From positions 5,697,001 through 5,761,000 of the forward strand of contig NZ_CP034443.1 in NCBI RefSeq assembly GCF_003952365.1: a stretch of 64,000 nucleotides of DNA, written 5' to 3'. Below the pieces are notes generated by a model. It did no database searches and was not told the DNA's origin. It worked only from the letters and a program-made list of their open reading frames with translations. This DNA comes from Mesorhizobium sp. M9A.F.Ca.ET.002.03.1.2. Its GTDB lineage: Bacteria; Pseudomonadota; Alphaproteobacteria; Rhizobiales; Rhizobiaceae. Shown here piece after piece: positions 15,550 to 24,872 of this stretch (within the stretch, counting starts at the first letter, position 1; each line of letters starts with the position of its first letter). A program made the translations under genes and the position numbers.

Positions 15550-18239
15550 TCACGGCGCCAGCTGCCGAGCCGGCGCCGCTGGCTTGCCCAGCACCGACAG
15601 CCCGAACAGCAGGGCTCCCCCAAGCGCGAGCGCCGCCACGACGGCTATCGCCATAGCGTAGCCGTAGAGGCCTGCGACAGCGGCGATCAGCAGGAGGCCG
15701 GCGATGCTGGCGAAGCGCTCGATCGTTCGCAGTGCTCCCAGGACCGGATCGGCCCCCAGATGCTTCAGCTCTGTTTCCGCGATCGACATCGAGAGCGAGA
15801 CTTGCGCTCCCCGCACCATGCCGCTGCCGATCCCGGCGCCCAGCACCGCAAGGAAGATGGCGATCTCGCTCGGCCAGACGGCCGCCGTCAGGAGCGAGAT
15901 GCCGCAGAGAATTCCCCCTGACAAGGCTACGGCCGTTACCGGAATTCCTCGCTCCGCCGCACGCCCGGCAAGCGGGCCGACCAGGGCGATCGCGAGGAAG
16001 TAGACCATCAGCGTGCGTCCGATGTCCGCCGGCGAGGCACCAAGGGAATCGAGCGTCAAAGCCACGAGATAGGAAATGAAGGCCTGCAGGCAGACGTTGC
16101 CGGGGATGGCGATGCCGAACACCAGCGCGGCGAAATGCCAGTTGCGCAATGAGGCAAGCAGCGGCGGTCGAGCCGCCTTGGCACGTGTGCCGTCTCCCCG
16201 GTTGGCAGTATCGGCGACCAGCGAGAAGATCAAAAGCGCGGAGATCAGGACAAAGGTGGCGCTGAGCAGAAACACATTGGCCTGGCCCAACCTGTCTGCC
16301 AGCACCCCGCCCAGCGCCGTGCCGCAGAATATTCCCCCGAACAACACCGTTGAGAACATTCCGAGCGATCGGTCTCGCTCGTCGCGCGGCGTGTTGTCGA
16401 TGACGTAATCCTGGCAGGCGAGCGTCACCAAAGCATAGCCCACTCCAAGGATCGTGCGGGATGCCACGATCTCGGGCACGCTGCTTGCTAAATAGAGCCA
16501 AAGATGAGCGGCAATTGTCGGTGCCGCCGCCAGGATCAGCAGTCTTCGCGGCCCAAGCCAGCGGGCAATCGGCCGTGCAAACGGGGATACCAGCACAATT
16601 GCAAGCAAGTATCCGGCGAGCGGCAGGCTGATCAGCACGGTCTCGGAAAGCCACGGAAAGGGATTGTGCGCCGCCCTCGTATAGAGCGGCATGAAGGAAA
16701 GCGGCAACTCGTCAGCGGCCGCGAACAGAAACAGCGCCAGCCGCAGATCGGTGAAATAGGAAAATCGCAGGGTCGCCGGCCCATTCAACGAAAGACCGTA
16801 GCGCGCCTGCAATGCCGCGAGCCTGGTTCTCCCCATGTCAGAACCACTGGCCACGTCAGAACCACCGGGGCCTTGCCATGCCGCCGCGAACTGTGCGCTG
16901 AGGCCTTCGGCGCGCTCGATCAGCACCTGGGCGGCGCGGTCGATGGCGGTGCGGGCCCCCACGATTGCCCGCTTGGAGAAGTCTCCGGCCGCCTGCATCG
17001 CCGCCAGCCGCTGCAGCCGGTCGAGAGCGGCAGTCAGCGAGCGACTGCTCATCAGCACCATGATTTCGAAGGCGATCAATACGGCGACCACCACGACGAC
17101 GCCCATGTCGAGAAAGACGTCGAGGAACTTCTTGGAGATGAAGGCAGGGTCGACATCGATCACCACATAGGCGATCTCCTCGCCATTGTGCATGATCGGG
17201 TGGCTGCGTACGCCTTTGCGCTCGCGCGGCGGTGCGAGATAGGGATCTATCCGTTCGCCGACTTCCAGCACCACCCGCCCTGTCGCCACTGCGACGTACG
17301 CGATCTCGGGCAATTGCTTGAGCATATCGGCGAAAAAATTCTCGGCGCTGACCAGACTGTCCAACGGCACACCCGTCGCCAAGGCGCGCTGGACGTCTTC
17401 GCCGACGACCGTGGCAATCAGGTTTGTGCGGGCCGACAGCTCAGGTTCGATGGAGCGATTGACGTTGCCAAGGGTGATGATGCCCAAAACCAGGGCGGAA
17501 CTCACCATCAGCATCGCCGCCAGCGGAGCCAGGCGCGATGCGATCTGCCGGGCGAGTGAGCGCGAGGGGTTGGACGCAAGCTCGGTCTGGGGAGCCGGAC
17601 TGGTCGCAACGACGGCGTCGTCGCCCTCGGCTTGCCTGCCCTCTGCAGCCGGTGATGCGAAGGCGCCGAGTTCCCGGCTGGCCTCATCATACTGTCGTCT
17701 GGCGCCTGCGAGGTTCGCGCCAAGCTGCCGGATTTGAGGGCCGAAGAGATCGCGCCAGAACCCGCCGGGGCCGCCCGTCCTCAGATCGCCATCGGTACCG
17801 ATCTCCGCGTCGGGCTCGCCGCGGGCGACGCCCTCCAGGCGGGCAAGCCGACGCTGAGGGGTTCCGAGAAGCAGACTCAACAGAAGGTAGGATAGCACCG
17901 AGAAAGCGACCCAGATCAGCAGGGCGGCGCGAACCACCTTGCTCACCATGGCCTGTGAAGCCGCTTCGAGCCGGTCCTTCGGATAGGCGACAACCACGGC
18001 GCCGCTGGTGGCGCCATCACGGCCCACCACGTTGAATCCGCTGTAGATTTGCTCGGCTGTCTCGGTGCTCCATTTGACGCCCTTCGACAACTGCATCGCT
18101 TGCAGCACCTCGCGCGGAACCGATACTGGCCGCGATGCATCGGTTGTGTAGACGATGATCCCCGACGGATTGAACGCATGGACGGCGTTGACCTCCGCAT
18201 CGGTCTCCAGCGCCCGCGCGACGAAGGCGTCGCCGTCTC
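15550..18239 (-). CDS. membrane sensor fused to an MFS permease; 5' end disrupted
   Basis: The frame is open from at least 18239, with the first internal ATG at 18108 (852 residues from there). From the N-terminus: the end of a periplasmic domain (NAVHAFNPSGIIVYTTDASR), a membrane span, a cytosolic linker of about 110 residues, then a second sensor module (span LAPLAAMLMVSSALVLGIIT; periplasmic part with PEIAYVAVATGRVVLEVGER; span VVVVVAVLIAFEIMVLMSSR; a HAMP-like stretch ALDRLQRLAAMQAAGDFSKR). A complete 12-span MFS permease occupies the last ~390 residues (motifs GVLADRLGQAN and FARPIARWLG). The natural start lies in the duplicated region at 18236-19060, where MLLRSWITFSVVIALLQAVV gives the first membrane span. 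MFS proteins rarely carry sensory modules of this kind. The substrate is unknown. Confidence 0.8.
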
Positions 18240-18641
18240 ATCGAATCGGCAACCGAGGTCGAGTCGCTGAACGACGTTGCGGTCGTCTGGGCGATGACGG
18301 AATGCGCTGGGCAGAAGGTCGGAAAGCACGGCATTGTGCTGGAGAACCGAAAGCAGACCACGACGGCCTGCAGCAGGGATAACCCCGAGAGTTATCCAGC
18401 TTCGAGAAGCATGCGGCCCCTCCCACAAAAGCGGCGCGTATCAACACTATGTTGAGCGGGAGGGCTCCGCCAGTGGGCTATCCGAGATCAACGTCGATTT
18501 CGAGGACGAGACGCGAGAAAGCGCTGCGATGTCACCGCCAAGACACTGTATGCGGCGGCGCTGACGCCAACGTCCGCAGGCTCAGCGGCTCACGCGAAAC
18601 ACCGCGTTGGGCGCCGGGGCGAAATTCGGGCGAATGAGGTC
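18236..18641. repeat. tandem duplication, indel-rich copy
   Basis: About 405 bases repeating the next 420 bases in direct orientation. Long blocks are identical (e.g. gcgtatcaacactatgttga), but some 25 positions differ, almost all by loss or gain of one or two bases. It carries the 5' end of the sensor-MFS gene with a broken frame. Confidence 0.85.
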
Positions 18642-19060
18642 GGCGGATCATCGAATCGGCAAGCCGAGGTCGATGATCGGCTTGAACGACGTTGCGGTCG
18701 TCTGGGCGATGACGGAAATGCGCTGGCGCAGAAGGTCGGAAAGCACGGCATTGTGCTGGAGAACCGAAAGCAGACCCACGACGGCCTGCAGCAGGGCGAT
18801 AACCACCGAGAAGGTTATCCAGCTTCGAAGAAGCATTGCGGCCCCTCCCACAAAAGCGGCGCGTATCAACACTATGTTGAGCGGGAGGGCTCCGCCAGTG
18901 GGCTATCCGAGATCAACGTCGATTTCGAGGACGAGACGCGCGAGAAAGCGCTGCGATGTCACTCCGCCAAGACACTGTATGCGGCGGCGCTGACCGCCAA
19001 CGTCCGCAGGCTCAGCGGACCTCACCGCGAAACACCGCCGCTTGGCGCCGGGCGAAATCG
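18642..19060. repeat. tandem duplication, clean copy with the sensor-MFS N-terminus
   Basis: On the minus strand, 18648-18872 reads an open 74-codon frame: MLIRAAFVGGAA, then MLLRSWITFSVVIALLQAVV, then SVIAQTTATSFKPIIDLGLP, the expected first membrane span and start of the periplasmic domain. The frame stops at the junction with the indel-rich copy, beyond which the same frame continues with GDAFVARALETDAEV. The clean copy is therefore the likely true 5' end of the sensor-MFS gene. Confidence 0.75.
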
Positions 19061-19312
19061 GCGAATGAGGTCGGCCGAACGCCAAAAGTCTCGTGCGTCG
19101 CCAGATAGACCCTCGATTGCGGTCGCTTCCGACGTTCCGCCACCTACTCGTCAAGCGCATCGCCCGCGCCACTTGAACGGCCGCCCCCGCCTCTGCCCTG
19201 CCGGTAGATCGTCTCGCCGCGCTTGGCCAACCGCAGGTCTACACGATCCCGCGCGAACTGTCGCGTTCGGCCTGCGGTAGACCTGATCCCGCCTGGATCA
19301 GGCCTTGCCGGA
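19061..19312. other. intergenic remnant with a YdeI-like 3' end and a hairpin
   Basis: At 19192-19224 there is a near-identical copy of the 3' end of the gene at 28106 (31 of 32 bases; minus strand reads KRGETIYRQGR). Then CCTGATCC/GGATCAGG at 19282-19302 forms a perfect eight-base stem just after the formate dehydrogenase stop, and is a probable transcript end. No gene is seen. Confidence 0.6.
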
Positions 19313-20518
19313 TCAGGCCTTGTCCTTGAAGCGCGCCGCCTCTTCCGAACCGCTTGTGGCGTCGCCCGCGCTATAGGAATGCGCGCCGGCGCCGGCCAGC
19401 TTGCCGCCATCGACGATCAGGTAATCCTCGCGGATCGGCCGGCCTTCGAACCAGCATTCCAGGATTTCGCGGGTGCCCGCGGCGTAGCGCGCCTGGGCCG
19501 AGAGCGACGATCCCGAAATATGCGGCGTCATGCCGTGATGCGGCATCGATCGCCACGGATGGTCCTTGGGCGCCGGCTGCGGGAACCAGACGTCGCCGGC
19601 ATAGCCCGCGAGCTGGCCGCTCTCCAGCGCGCGGGCGACGGCGTCGCGATCGCAGATCTTGCCGCGCGCCGTGTTCACCAGATAGGCGCCGCGTTTCATC
19701 CTGGCGATCATCACCTCGTCGAACAGATTCTCCGTCTCCGGATGCAGAGGTGCGTTGATCGTCACCACGTCGCAGATGCCGACCATCGACGCGGGATCTG
19801 GGTGGAAGGTGACGCCAAGGTCCTTTTCGACCGCCTCGGGCAGGCGGTGGCGGTCGGTGTAGTGCAGCTTGACGTCGAACGGCCGCAGCCGGCGCAGCAC
19901 CGCGCCGCCGATCCGGCCGGCGCCGACGGTTCCGATCTGCATCCCCTCGACATCGTAGGAGCGTGCGACACAGTCGGCGATGTTCCAGCCGCCCTCGATG
20001 ACCCATTGGTAGGAGGGAATATAGTTTCGCACCAGCGCCAGGATCATCATCACCACATGCTCGGACACACTGATCGAGTTGCAGTAGGTCACTTCGGCGA
20101 CGGTGATGCCGCGGTCCATCGCGGCCTGCAGATCGACATGGTCGGACCCGATGCCCGCGGTGATCGCAAGCTTCAGTTTGTTTGCCTTGGCTATTCGTTC
20201 CCTGGTCAGATATGCCGGCCAGAACGGCTGCGAGATGACGACTTCGGCGTCACCGAGTTCGCGTTCGAAAACGCTGTCGGGACCGTCCTTGTCCGAGGTT
20301 ACGACCAGGCTGTGCCCGGCGCCTTCGAGAAATGGCCTCAGGCCGAGTTCGCCAGACACAGAACCGAGCAGGATCCCCGGCTCGAAATCGATGCCCTTCG
20401 GCGTGGGAAGCGTCTGACCGCCGGGATAGCGGTCGAGCTTCGGCAGCCCGTCCCGGGCATAATTTGATGGGTAACCGTCGACCGGATCGTCATAGAGGAC
20501 GCAAACGACCTTTGTCAT
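19313..20518 (-). CDS. fdh: NAD-dependent formate dehydrogenase
   Basis: A 401-residue D-2-hydroxyacid-dehydrogenase-fold enzyme of exactly the length of the Pseudomonas NAD-FDH. Visible landmarks: PFWPAYL (substrate loop, ~98-104), YCNSISVSEHVV with the substrate Asn at 147, VGAGRIGGAVL (Rossmann loop), Asp222 in HYTDRHRLP for NAD preference, the catalytic Arg in NTARGKICDRDA, and TPHISGSS with the catalytic His. It oxidises formate to CO2 with NAD+ in the cytoplasm. GGGAG precedes the ATG. It follows the MocR/oxidoreductase pair on the same strand after 164 bases. Formate detoxification after methyl-group or one-carbon release is the usual role. Confidence 0.95.
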   Translation of the reverse strand: MTKVVCVLYDDPVDGYPSNYARDGLPKLDRYPGGQTLPTPKGIDFEPGILLGSVSGELGLRPFLEGAGHSLVVTSDKDGPDSVFERELGDAEVVISQPFWPAYLTRERIAKANKLKLAITAGIGSDHVDLQAAMDRGITVAEVTYCNSISVSEHVVMMILALVRNYIPSYQWVIEGGWNIADCVARSYDVEGMQIGTVGAGRIGGAVLRRLRPFDVKLHYTDRHRLPEAVEKDLGVTFHPDPASMVGICDVVTINAPLHPETENLFDEVMIARMKRGAYLVNTARGKICDRDAVARALESGQLAGYAGDVWFPQPAPKDHPWRSMPHHGMTPHISGSSLSAQARYAAGTREILECWFEGRPIREDYLIVDGGKLAGAGAHSYSAGDATSGSEEAARFKDKA

Positions 20519-20682
20519 TTTGATCTCCCTTCGTCTGACAACGAGGAAGACGCTCGATTGTTAACGCTGCCCGCCACAAACGAACAGCGGCCACTCTGGT
20601 TTGTCTGAGGCCAGCAACTCCTTGGCGCTTCCTCGGAAAGTTGCGCGCTATTCCAGATTAGGTGGAGGAGCCGGGCGTGGTT

Positions 20683-21978
20683 TCAAGGCCGGCGGGAGGG
20701 CAATCCCGCTATGTGACGGGAGAAGGCCAGGGCGCTGAACCGATCCGCCGCGAAGGATGCCAGACGGGCGGGGTCGCCACGTCCGCCTACCAGGTCGGCG
20801 ACCAGGCGAGCGGTGATCGGCGCCAGGGTCAGGCCGAGATGGCCATGACCAAATGCATGGATCACCCTGAGGCTGCCGCGCGACGGACCGATGACCGGCC
20901 GGGAATCGGGCAGCGACGGCCGGAAGCCGAGCCATTCGGACGACGGCCGGCCGAGTTGAGGAAAGAACTGGCGGACGCCGCGATCAAGCAGTGCCAGCCG
21001 GCGGGGATTTGCTGGTGCCGCCAACCCGCCGAGTTCGACGGTTCCGGCGACACGCAGTCGGCCAGCCATCGGCGTCATGTAGAAGCCGAGATCGACCGGG
21101 CAGACCGGCCGGTCGAGCAGCGGCGCGTCGGTCGGGAATTCGAGGTGATAGCCGCGTTCGGCCTCGAGCGGGATCCTGTCGCCGGCCTTCGTGGCCAGTT
21201 CCAGCGACCATGCGCCCGCGGCGATCACCACCGTACCCGCCTTGATGCGAAAGCCGGGACCGCTGAGTTGGACGCCGCCTGCCTCGACCTGCAGCCCGGT
21301 AATTTTCGCTTGCCTCACCGACGCACCGCGGGCGGTCGCTGCACCAAGCAGCCGCTGCATCAGCGTCTTCGGATCGGTGACGTTCATAGAATCGGGAAAG
21401 TAAAGGCCGCGGGCCTCGATCTCCCGCAGGTGGGGTTCCAGCGCGACGACCTGTTGCGGCGTCAGCACCTCTTGATTGACGCCAAACCCGGCGCGCAGCG
21501 CCCTGCCCCCGGCGGCCTTGGCGAAATCGCTCTCGCCGCGATAAAGATAGAGGCAGCCATTGCGGCGCAGCAGGTCTGCCATGTCAGCCTCCTTGACCAT
21601 CTCCTCCCAAGCCGGCAAGGCCTCGGCCAGCAGCCCGGCGAGCGCCAGCGCATTGGCGCGGGTGGCCTCGGGCAGCGACTGCCTGACGAAGCTGACCAGC
21701 CATGGCGCCAGCTGGAACAGAGCCGGCCAGCGCAGCGCAAACGGGCTGTCGGCATCGAGCAGCAGTTTCGGCAGCGCGCGCAGCACGGCTGGATTGCCGA
21801 CCGGCATGCAGGCATATTCGGCAATCGTTCCGGCATTGCCGAATGAGGCGCCCGAGCCCGGCTCGTTGGGGTCGATGAGCAGGACTTCGCGACCCTCGGC
21901 CGCAAGCCGGAGCGCCGTCGCCAGCCCGACAACGCCGGCGCCGACGACGGCGATTTCGACGGTTTCCGATGCTGCCAC
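20683..21978 (-). CDS. FAD-dependent D-amino-acid dehydrogenase-like oxidoreductase
   Basis: A 431-residue DAO-family protein: the N-terminal dinucleotide loop VAVVGAGVVGLATALRL-type (IAVVGAGVVGLATALRLAAE), EVLLIDPNEPGSGASFGNAG with the FAD-ribose acidic residue, and a C-terminal FRPSLPDSRPVIGPS...HAFGHGHLGLTLAP, the DadA signature. It would oxidise a D-amino acid or a secondary amine (opine-like) to the oxo acid, passing electrons to the membrane. It starts ten bases after the MocR gene stop and is co-transcribed with it. It is divergent from the ABC transporter, which probably imports its substrate. Confidence 0.85.
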   Translation of the reverse strand: MAASETVEIAVVGAGVVGLATALRLAAEGREVLLIDPNEPGSGASFGNAGTIAEYACMPVGNPAVLRALPKLLLDADSPFALRWPALFQLAPWLVSFVRQSLPEATRANALALAGLLAEALPAWEEMVKEADMADLLRRNGCLYLYRGESDFAKAAGGRALRAGFGVNQEVLTPQQVVALEPHLREIEARGLYFPDSMNVTDPKTLMQRLLGAATARGASVRQAKITGLQVEAGGVQLSGPGFRIKAGTVVIAAGAWSLELATKAGDRIPLEAERGYHLEFPTDAPLLDRPVCPVDLGFYMTPMAGRLRVAGTVELGGLAAPANPRRLALLDRGVRQFFPQLGRPSSEWLGFRPSLPDSRPVIGPSRGSLRVIHAFGHGHLGLTLAPITARLVADLVGGRGDPARLASFAADRFSALAFSRHIAGLPSRRP

Positions 21979-21988
21979 TGTTGGATTC

Positions 21989-23377
21989 CTAGACGAAGCC
22001 AGGCAGTTGCAGATGGCCGGCTGATAACAGTTCGGCCATGGTGTTCAGGGCGGTGCGCAGATCATCGAGCGAGCGCGCGGCGCCGACATTGATGCGCACC
22101 CCGTGCTGCACCGGTTCGCGGCCGACAGCGAAGGCATCCCCAGGCAGGACGGCAACGCCACGTTCCAGGCAGGTGCGAGCGAAACCCGCGCCCCGCCAGG
22201 GTTCCGGAAGGCGCAGCCAGGCATGGGTCGAGGTGGCATGGCTCTGGACATCGTAGCGGCCGAGGATTTCGGTCAGCACCGCCTGGCGCTGGCGAAGCTC
22301 CTGCTTCTGGGCTTCGATGATGCGCGCCGCCGCGCCCTCCTCTAGCAGCCGCGCGCCGATCAGCGCCGTCAAAGGACTGATGCTCCAGCAGTTGATGCGC
22401 AAAGCCGCCGCGACCTGGCCGGCGATGGCGCGTGGCGCGATGACGAAGCCGAGGCGCAGCCCCGGCGCAAGACATTTAGACAAGGCGCCGATATGGATCG
22501 TCAGTTCGGGCTCGAGGCTGGCAAACGACGGCGGCGGATTGTCCGCCAGCGGCCGGTAGACGTCGTCCTCGATGATGAGGACGTTGTGGCGCCGGGCGAC
22601 AGCCACCAGCTCGTGCCGGCGCTCCTCGGATAGCGTGATGGTCGTCGGATTGTGCAGCGTCGGCACCAGGAAGACCGCGCGGGGGCGGAGTTGCGCGCAT
22701 GCCGCATCGAACGCGTCGGGCCGCATGCCGCCACGGTCCATGGCGACGCCCCTGAGATCGAGCCCATGCACCCGGCACAGCGCGTTGATGCCCTGATAGG
22801 TCACTTCGTCGGCGAGCACGACCTCGCCCTGCCTGGTCACCGCGCCAAGCACGCAGTCCAGCCCGTGCTGGGCGCCTGCTGCCAGCACCACCCGGCCGGG
22901 ATCACCGTCGCCGGCGACCGGCCGCATCCATTCGGCGATTGCCGCCCTCGCCCACAGCGGCCCCTCCGGCGGGTGATAGTCCTGAAGCGTGGCGTAGTGC
23001 CGATCCTTGGCCAGACGCGGCAGAAGCAGCGCCAGCGCGTCGAGATAGGCGCAGGTTGCCGGCCGGTTGACGGAAAGGTCGATGACGCCGGTGTCGTCGC
23101 TCGGCGCCGACACGAAACCCGGTCTTTCGCCGGCGTCGCGGGCCGCGACCGTCGTGCCGCGTCCAGGCCGCGCTTCGAGCAGGCCGCGCTGCTGCAGCGT
23201 CGACAGCGCGCGCGTCACCGTGGTGACGTTGATGCCCAGTGCCCGCGCGATCTCGCGCTGCGGCGGCAGCCGGTCCCCCACGGCAAGCGTGCCGGCAGCG
23301 ATCCGGTCGGCAATTGCCTCGGCAAGACGGCGATAGACCGGACCTTCATCCGAGGCGAGTTGCAGGTCTTGAAGCAT
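21989..23377 (-). CDS. MocR/PdxR-type GntR regulator with aminotransferase domain
   Basis: A 462-residue protein from ATG 23377: a GntR winged helix at ~14-75 (YRRLAEAIADRIAAGTLAVG, then ALGINVTTVTRALSTLQQRG), then a fold-type I aminotransferase domain with VPTLHNPTTITLS, NVLIIEDDVYRPLADNPPPS and the PLP lysine in IGALSKCLAPGLRLGF. Such regulators bind PLP and often sense an amino compound. In-frame starts further upstream (23431, 23497) are possible. Encoded divergently from the transporter operon and just before the oxidoreductase gene, it is the likely local regulator of both. Confidence 0.9.
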   Translation of the reverse strand: MLQDLQLASDEGPVYRRLAEAIADRIAAGTLAVGDRLPPQREIARALGINVTTVTRALSTLQQRGLLEARPGRGTTVAARDAGERPGFVSAPSDDTGVIDLSVNRPATCAYLDALALLLPRLAKDRHYATLQDYHPPEGPLWARAAIAEWMRPVAGDGDPGRVVLAAGAQHGLDCVLGAVTRQGEVVLADEVTYQGINALCRVHGLDLRGVAMDRGGMRPDAFDAACAQLRPRAVFLVPTLHNPTTITLSEERRHELVAVARRHNVLIIEDDVYRPLADNPPPSFASLEPELTIHIGALSKCLAPGLRLGFVIAPRAIAGQVAAALRINCWSISPLTALIGARLLEEGAAARIIEAQKQELRQRQAVLTEILGRYDVQSHATSTHAWLRLPEPWRGAGFARTCLERGVAVLPGDAFAVGREPVQHGVRINVGAARSLDDLRTALNTMAELLSAGHLQLPGFV

Positions 23378-23686
23378 GGGATTGGCGGTTGCGGCGTGTT
23401 TGAGACATCTAGCTACTGGCGCATCTAGCATATGACAATGCTCCGGACAATAGCTCTTGTCTGATCCATAATTCAAATATGGCCGCAAAAATCCCATACA
23501 ATCGCGAAAAATGCCGCTTGACGATCAAACTTGTCTGCATCTATGGTGGTTGAAGATCGATTGTGTGAGCATACAAGTTTGGTTGCCGCCTAGTGCGGCC
23601 AGCGTCATGCGAGACCGAGACATGCACGGCAAGCACCCCCTCGTTTCGACAGGCGGCCTCCGCGACCGCTCGACGGATTCCCGCCG
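23378..23686. promoter_or_regulatory. MocR/ABC transporter divergent control region
   Basis: A plus-strand promoter of the alphaproteobacterial type can be read: CTTGAC at 23517, 18 bases, CTATGG at 23541. CAAACTTGT (23526-23534), between -35 and -10, is repeated inverted as ACAAGTTTG (23573-23581). The arrangement suits a repressor or activator site for the MocR protein; this is inference. Confidence 0.5.
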
Positions 23687-24853
23687 GTGACCGCCGCTAC
23701 GACAGCCCGGCCAGCCGGCATCGCCGCTTCGGCGCCAGCAGCCGATGCCGCCGGGTTTGTCGAATTCGCCGATGTCGAGAAATCCTATGACGGCCGCACA
23801 TTTGCGGTGACGCGGCTGAACCTCAATGTCGCGCGCGGCGAGTTCCTCACGCTTCTCGGGCCTTCCGGCTCAGGCAAGACGACGACGCTCAACATGCTTG
23901 CCGGTTTCGAGCGGCCGACCAGCGGCGTCATCACGCTCGAAGGCCGCTTGGTCGACCGGCTGCCGCCCTATGAGCGCAACATCGGCATGGTGTTTCAGAA
24001 CTACGCGCTGTTCCCGCACATGAGCGTCGAGGAAAACGTCGCCTTCCCGCTCTCGGTACGGAAGATCACCAAGGCGGACATTGCATCCCGCGTCAGCCGC
24101 GCGCTCGACATGGTGCGGCTGCGGCAGTTCGGCGACCGGCGGCCGGCGCAGCTTTCCGGCGGCCAGCAGCAGCGTGTCGCGCTTGCCCGCGCGCTGGTGT
24201 TCGAGCCGAGCCTGGTGCTGATGGACGAGCCGCTCGGCGCGCTCGACAAGAAGCTGCGCGAGCATATGCAGCTCGAGATCAAGCAGCTGCACACGATGCT
24301 CGGCGTCACCGTCGTCTATGTGACGCACGACCAGAGCGAAGCGCTGACGATGTCGGACCGTGTCGCCGTCTTCAACAATGGCGGGATCGCCCAGCTCGGT
24401 TCGCCTGACGACCTCTACAACACGCCGCAGAGTTCGTTTGTTGCCAGTTTCATCGGCGAGAACAACACGCTGGAAGGCAGGGTCGAGCGCGTCTCCGGCA
24501 AGGAATGCCGCGTCGCGCTGGATGGCGGCGGTTCGGTAACGGCGCTCGCCATCGGCGTCGCGGAGGGCGAAGCCTGCCATGTCGCCATCCGCCCGGAGCG
24601 GCTGAGACTTGCGTCCGATTCGAAAGCTGGAAACGCGCTTGCCGCCACGGTCGACGGCCGCATCTACCTCGGCGACCACTTGCGGCTGCTGGCCAGGCTT
24701 GAAAGCGGACAAGTGCTGACCGTCAAGGTCGGTCCCGAAGCGACCATGAGCAACGGCGAGCCGGTCACGGTTTCCTGCGCGCCCAGCGACTGCCGTGCGT
24801 TCCTGGCCGAAGCCGGAGCGGGCGGTTCCATCTCGAAAACAGGTCCATCTTGA
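23687..24853 (+). CDS. polyamine/opine-type ABC transporter ATPase
   Basis: A 388-residue PotA-like subunit. GTG 23687 opens a frame with an Ala-rich leader of ~25 residues, then VEKSYDGRTFAVTRLNLNVA, Walker A GPSGSGKTT, Q-loop FQNYALFPHM, signature LSGGQQQRVALARAL, Walker B LVLMDEPLGALD and the H-loop VYVTHDQSEAL, followed by a TOBE domain. It powers uptake through the two permeases encoded downstream. It is the first gene of a four-gene operon and is divergent from the MocR gene. Confidence 0.92.
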   Translation: MTAATTARPAGIAASAPAADAAGFVEFADVEKSYDGRTFAVTRLNLNVARGEFLTLLGPSGSGKTTTLNMLAGFERPTSGVITLEGRLVDRLPPYERNIGMVFQNYALFPHMSVEENVAFPLSVRKITKADIASRVSRALDMVRLRQFGDRRPAQLSGGQQQRVALARALVFEPSLVLMDEPLGALDKKLREHMQLEIKQLHTMLGVTVVYVTHDQSEALTMSDRVAVFNNGGIAQLGSPDDLYNTPQSSFVASFIGENNTLEGRVERVSGKECRVALDGGGSVTALAIGVAEGEACHVAIRPERLRLASDSKAGNALAATVDGRIYLGDHLRLLARLESGQVLTVKVGPEATMSNGEPVTVSCAPSDCRAFLAEAGAGGSISKTGPS

Positions 24854-24872
24854 AACAGGGGAATAAGAAAAA

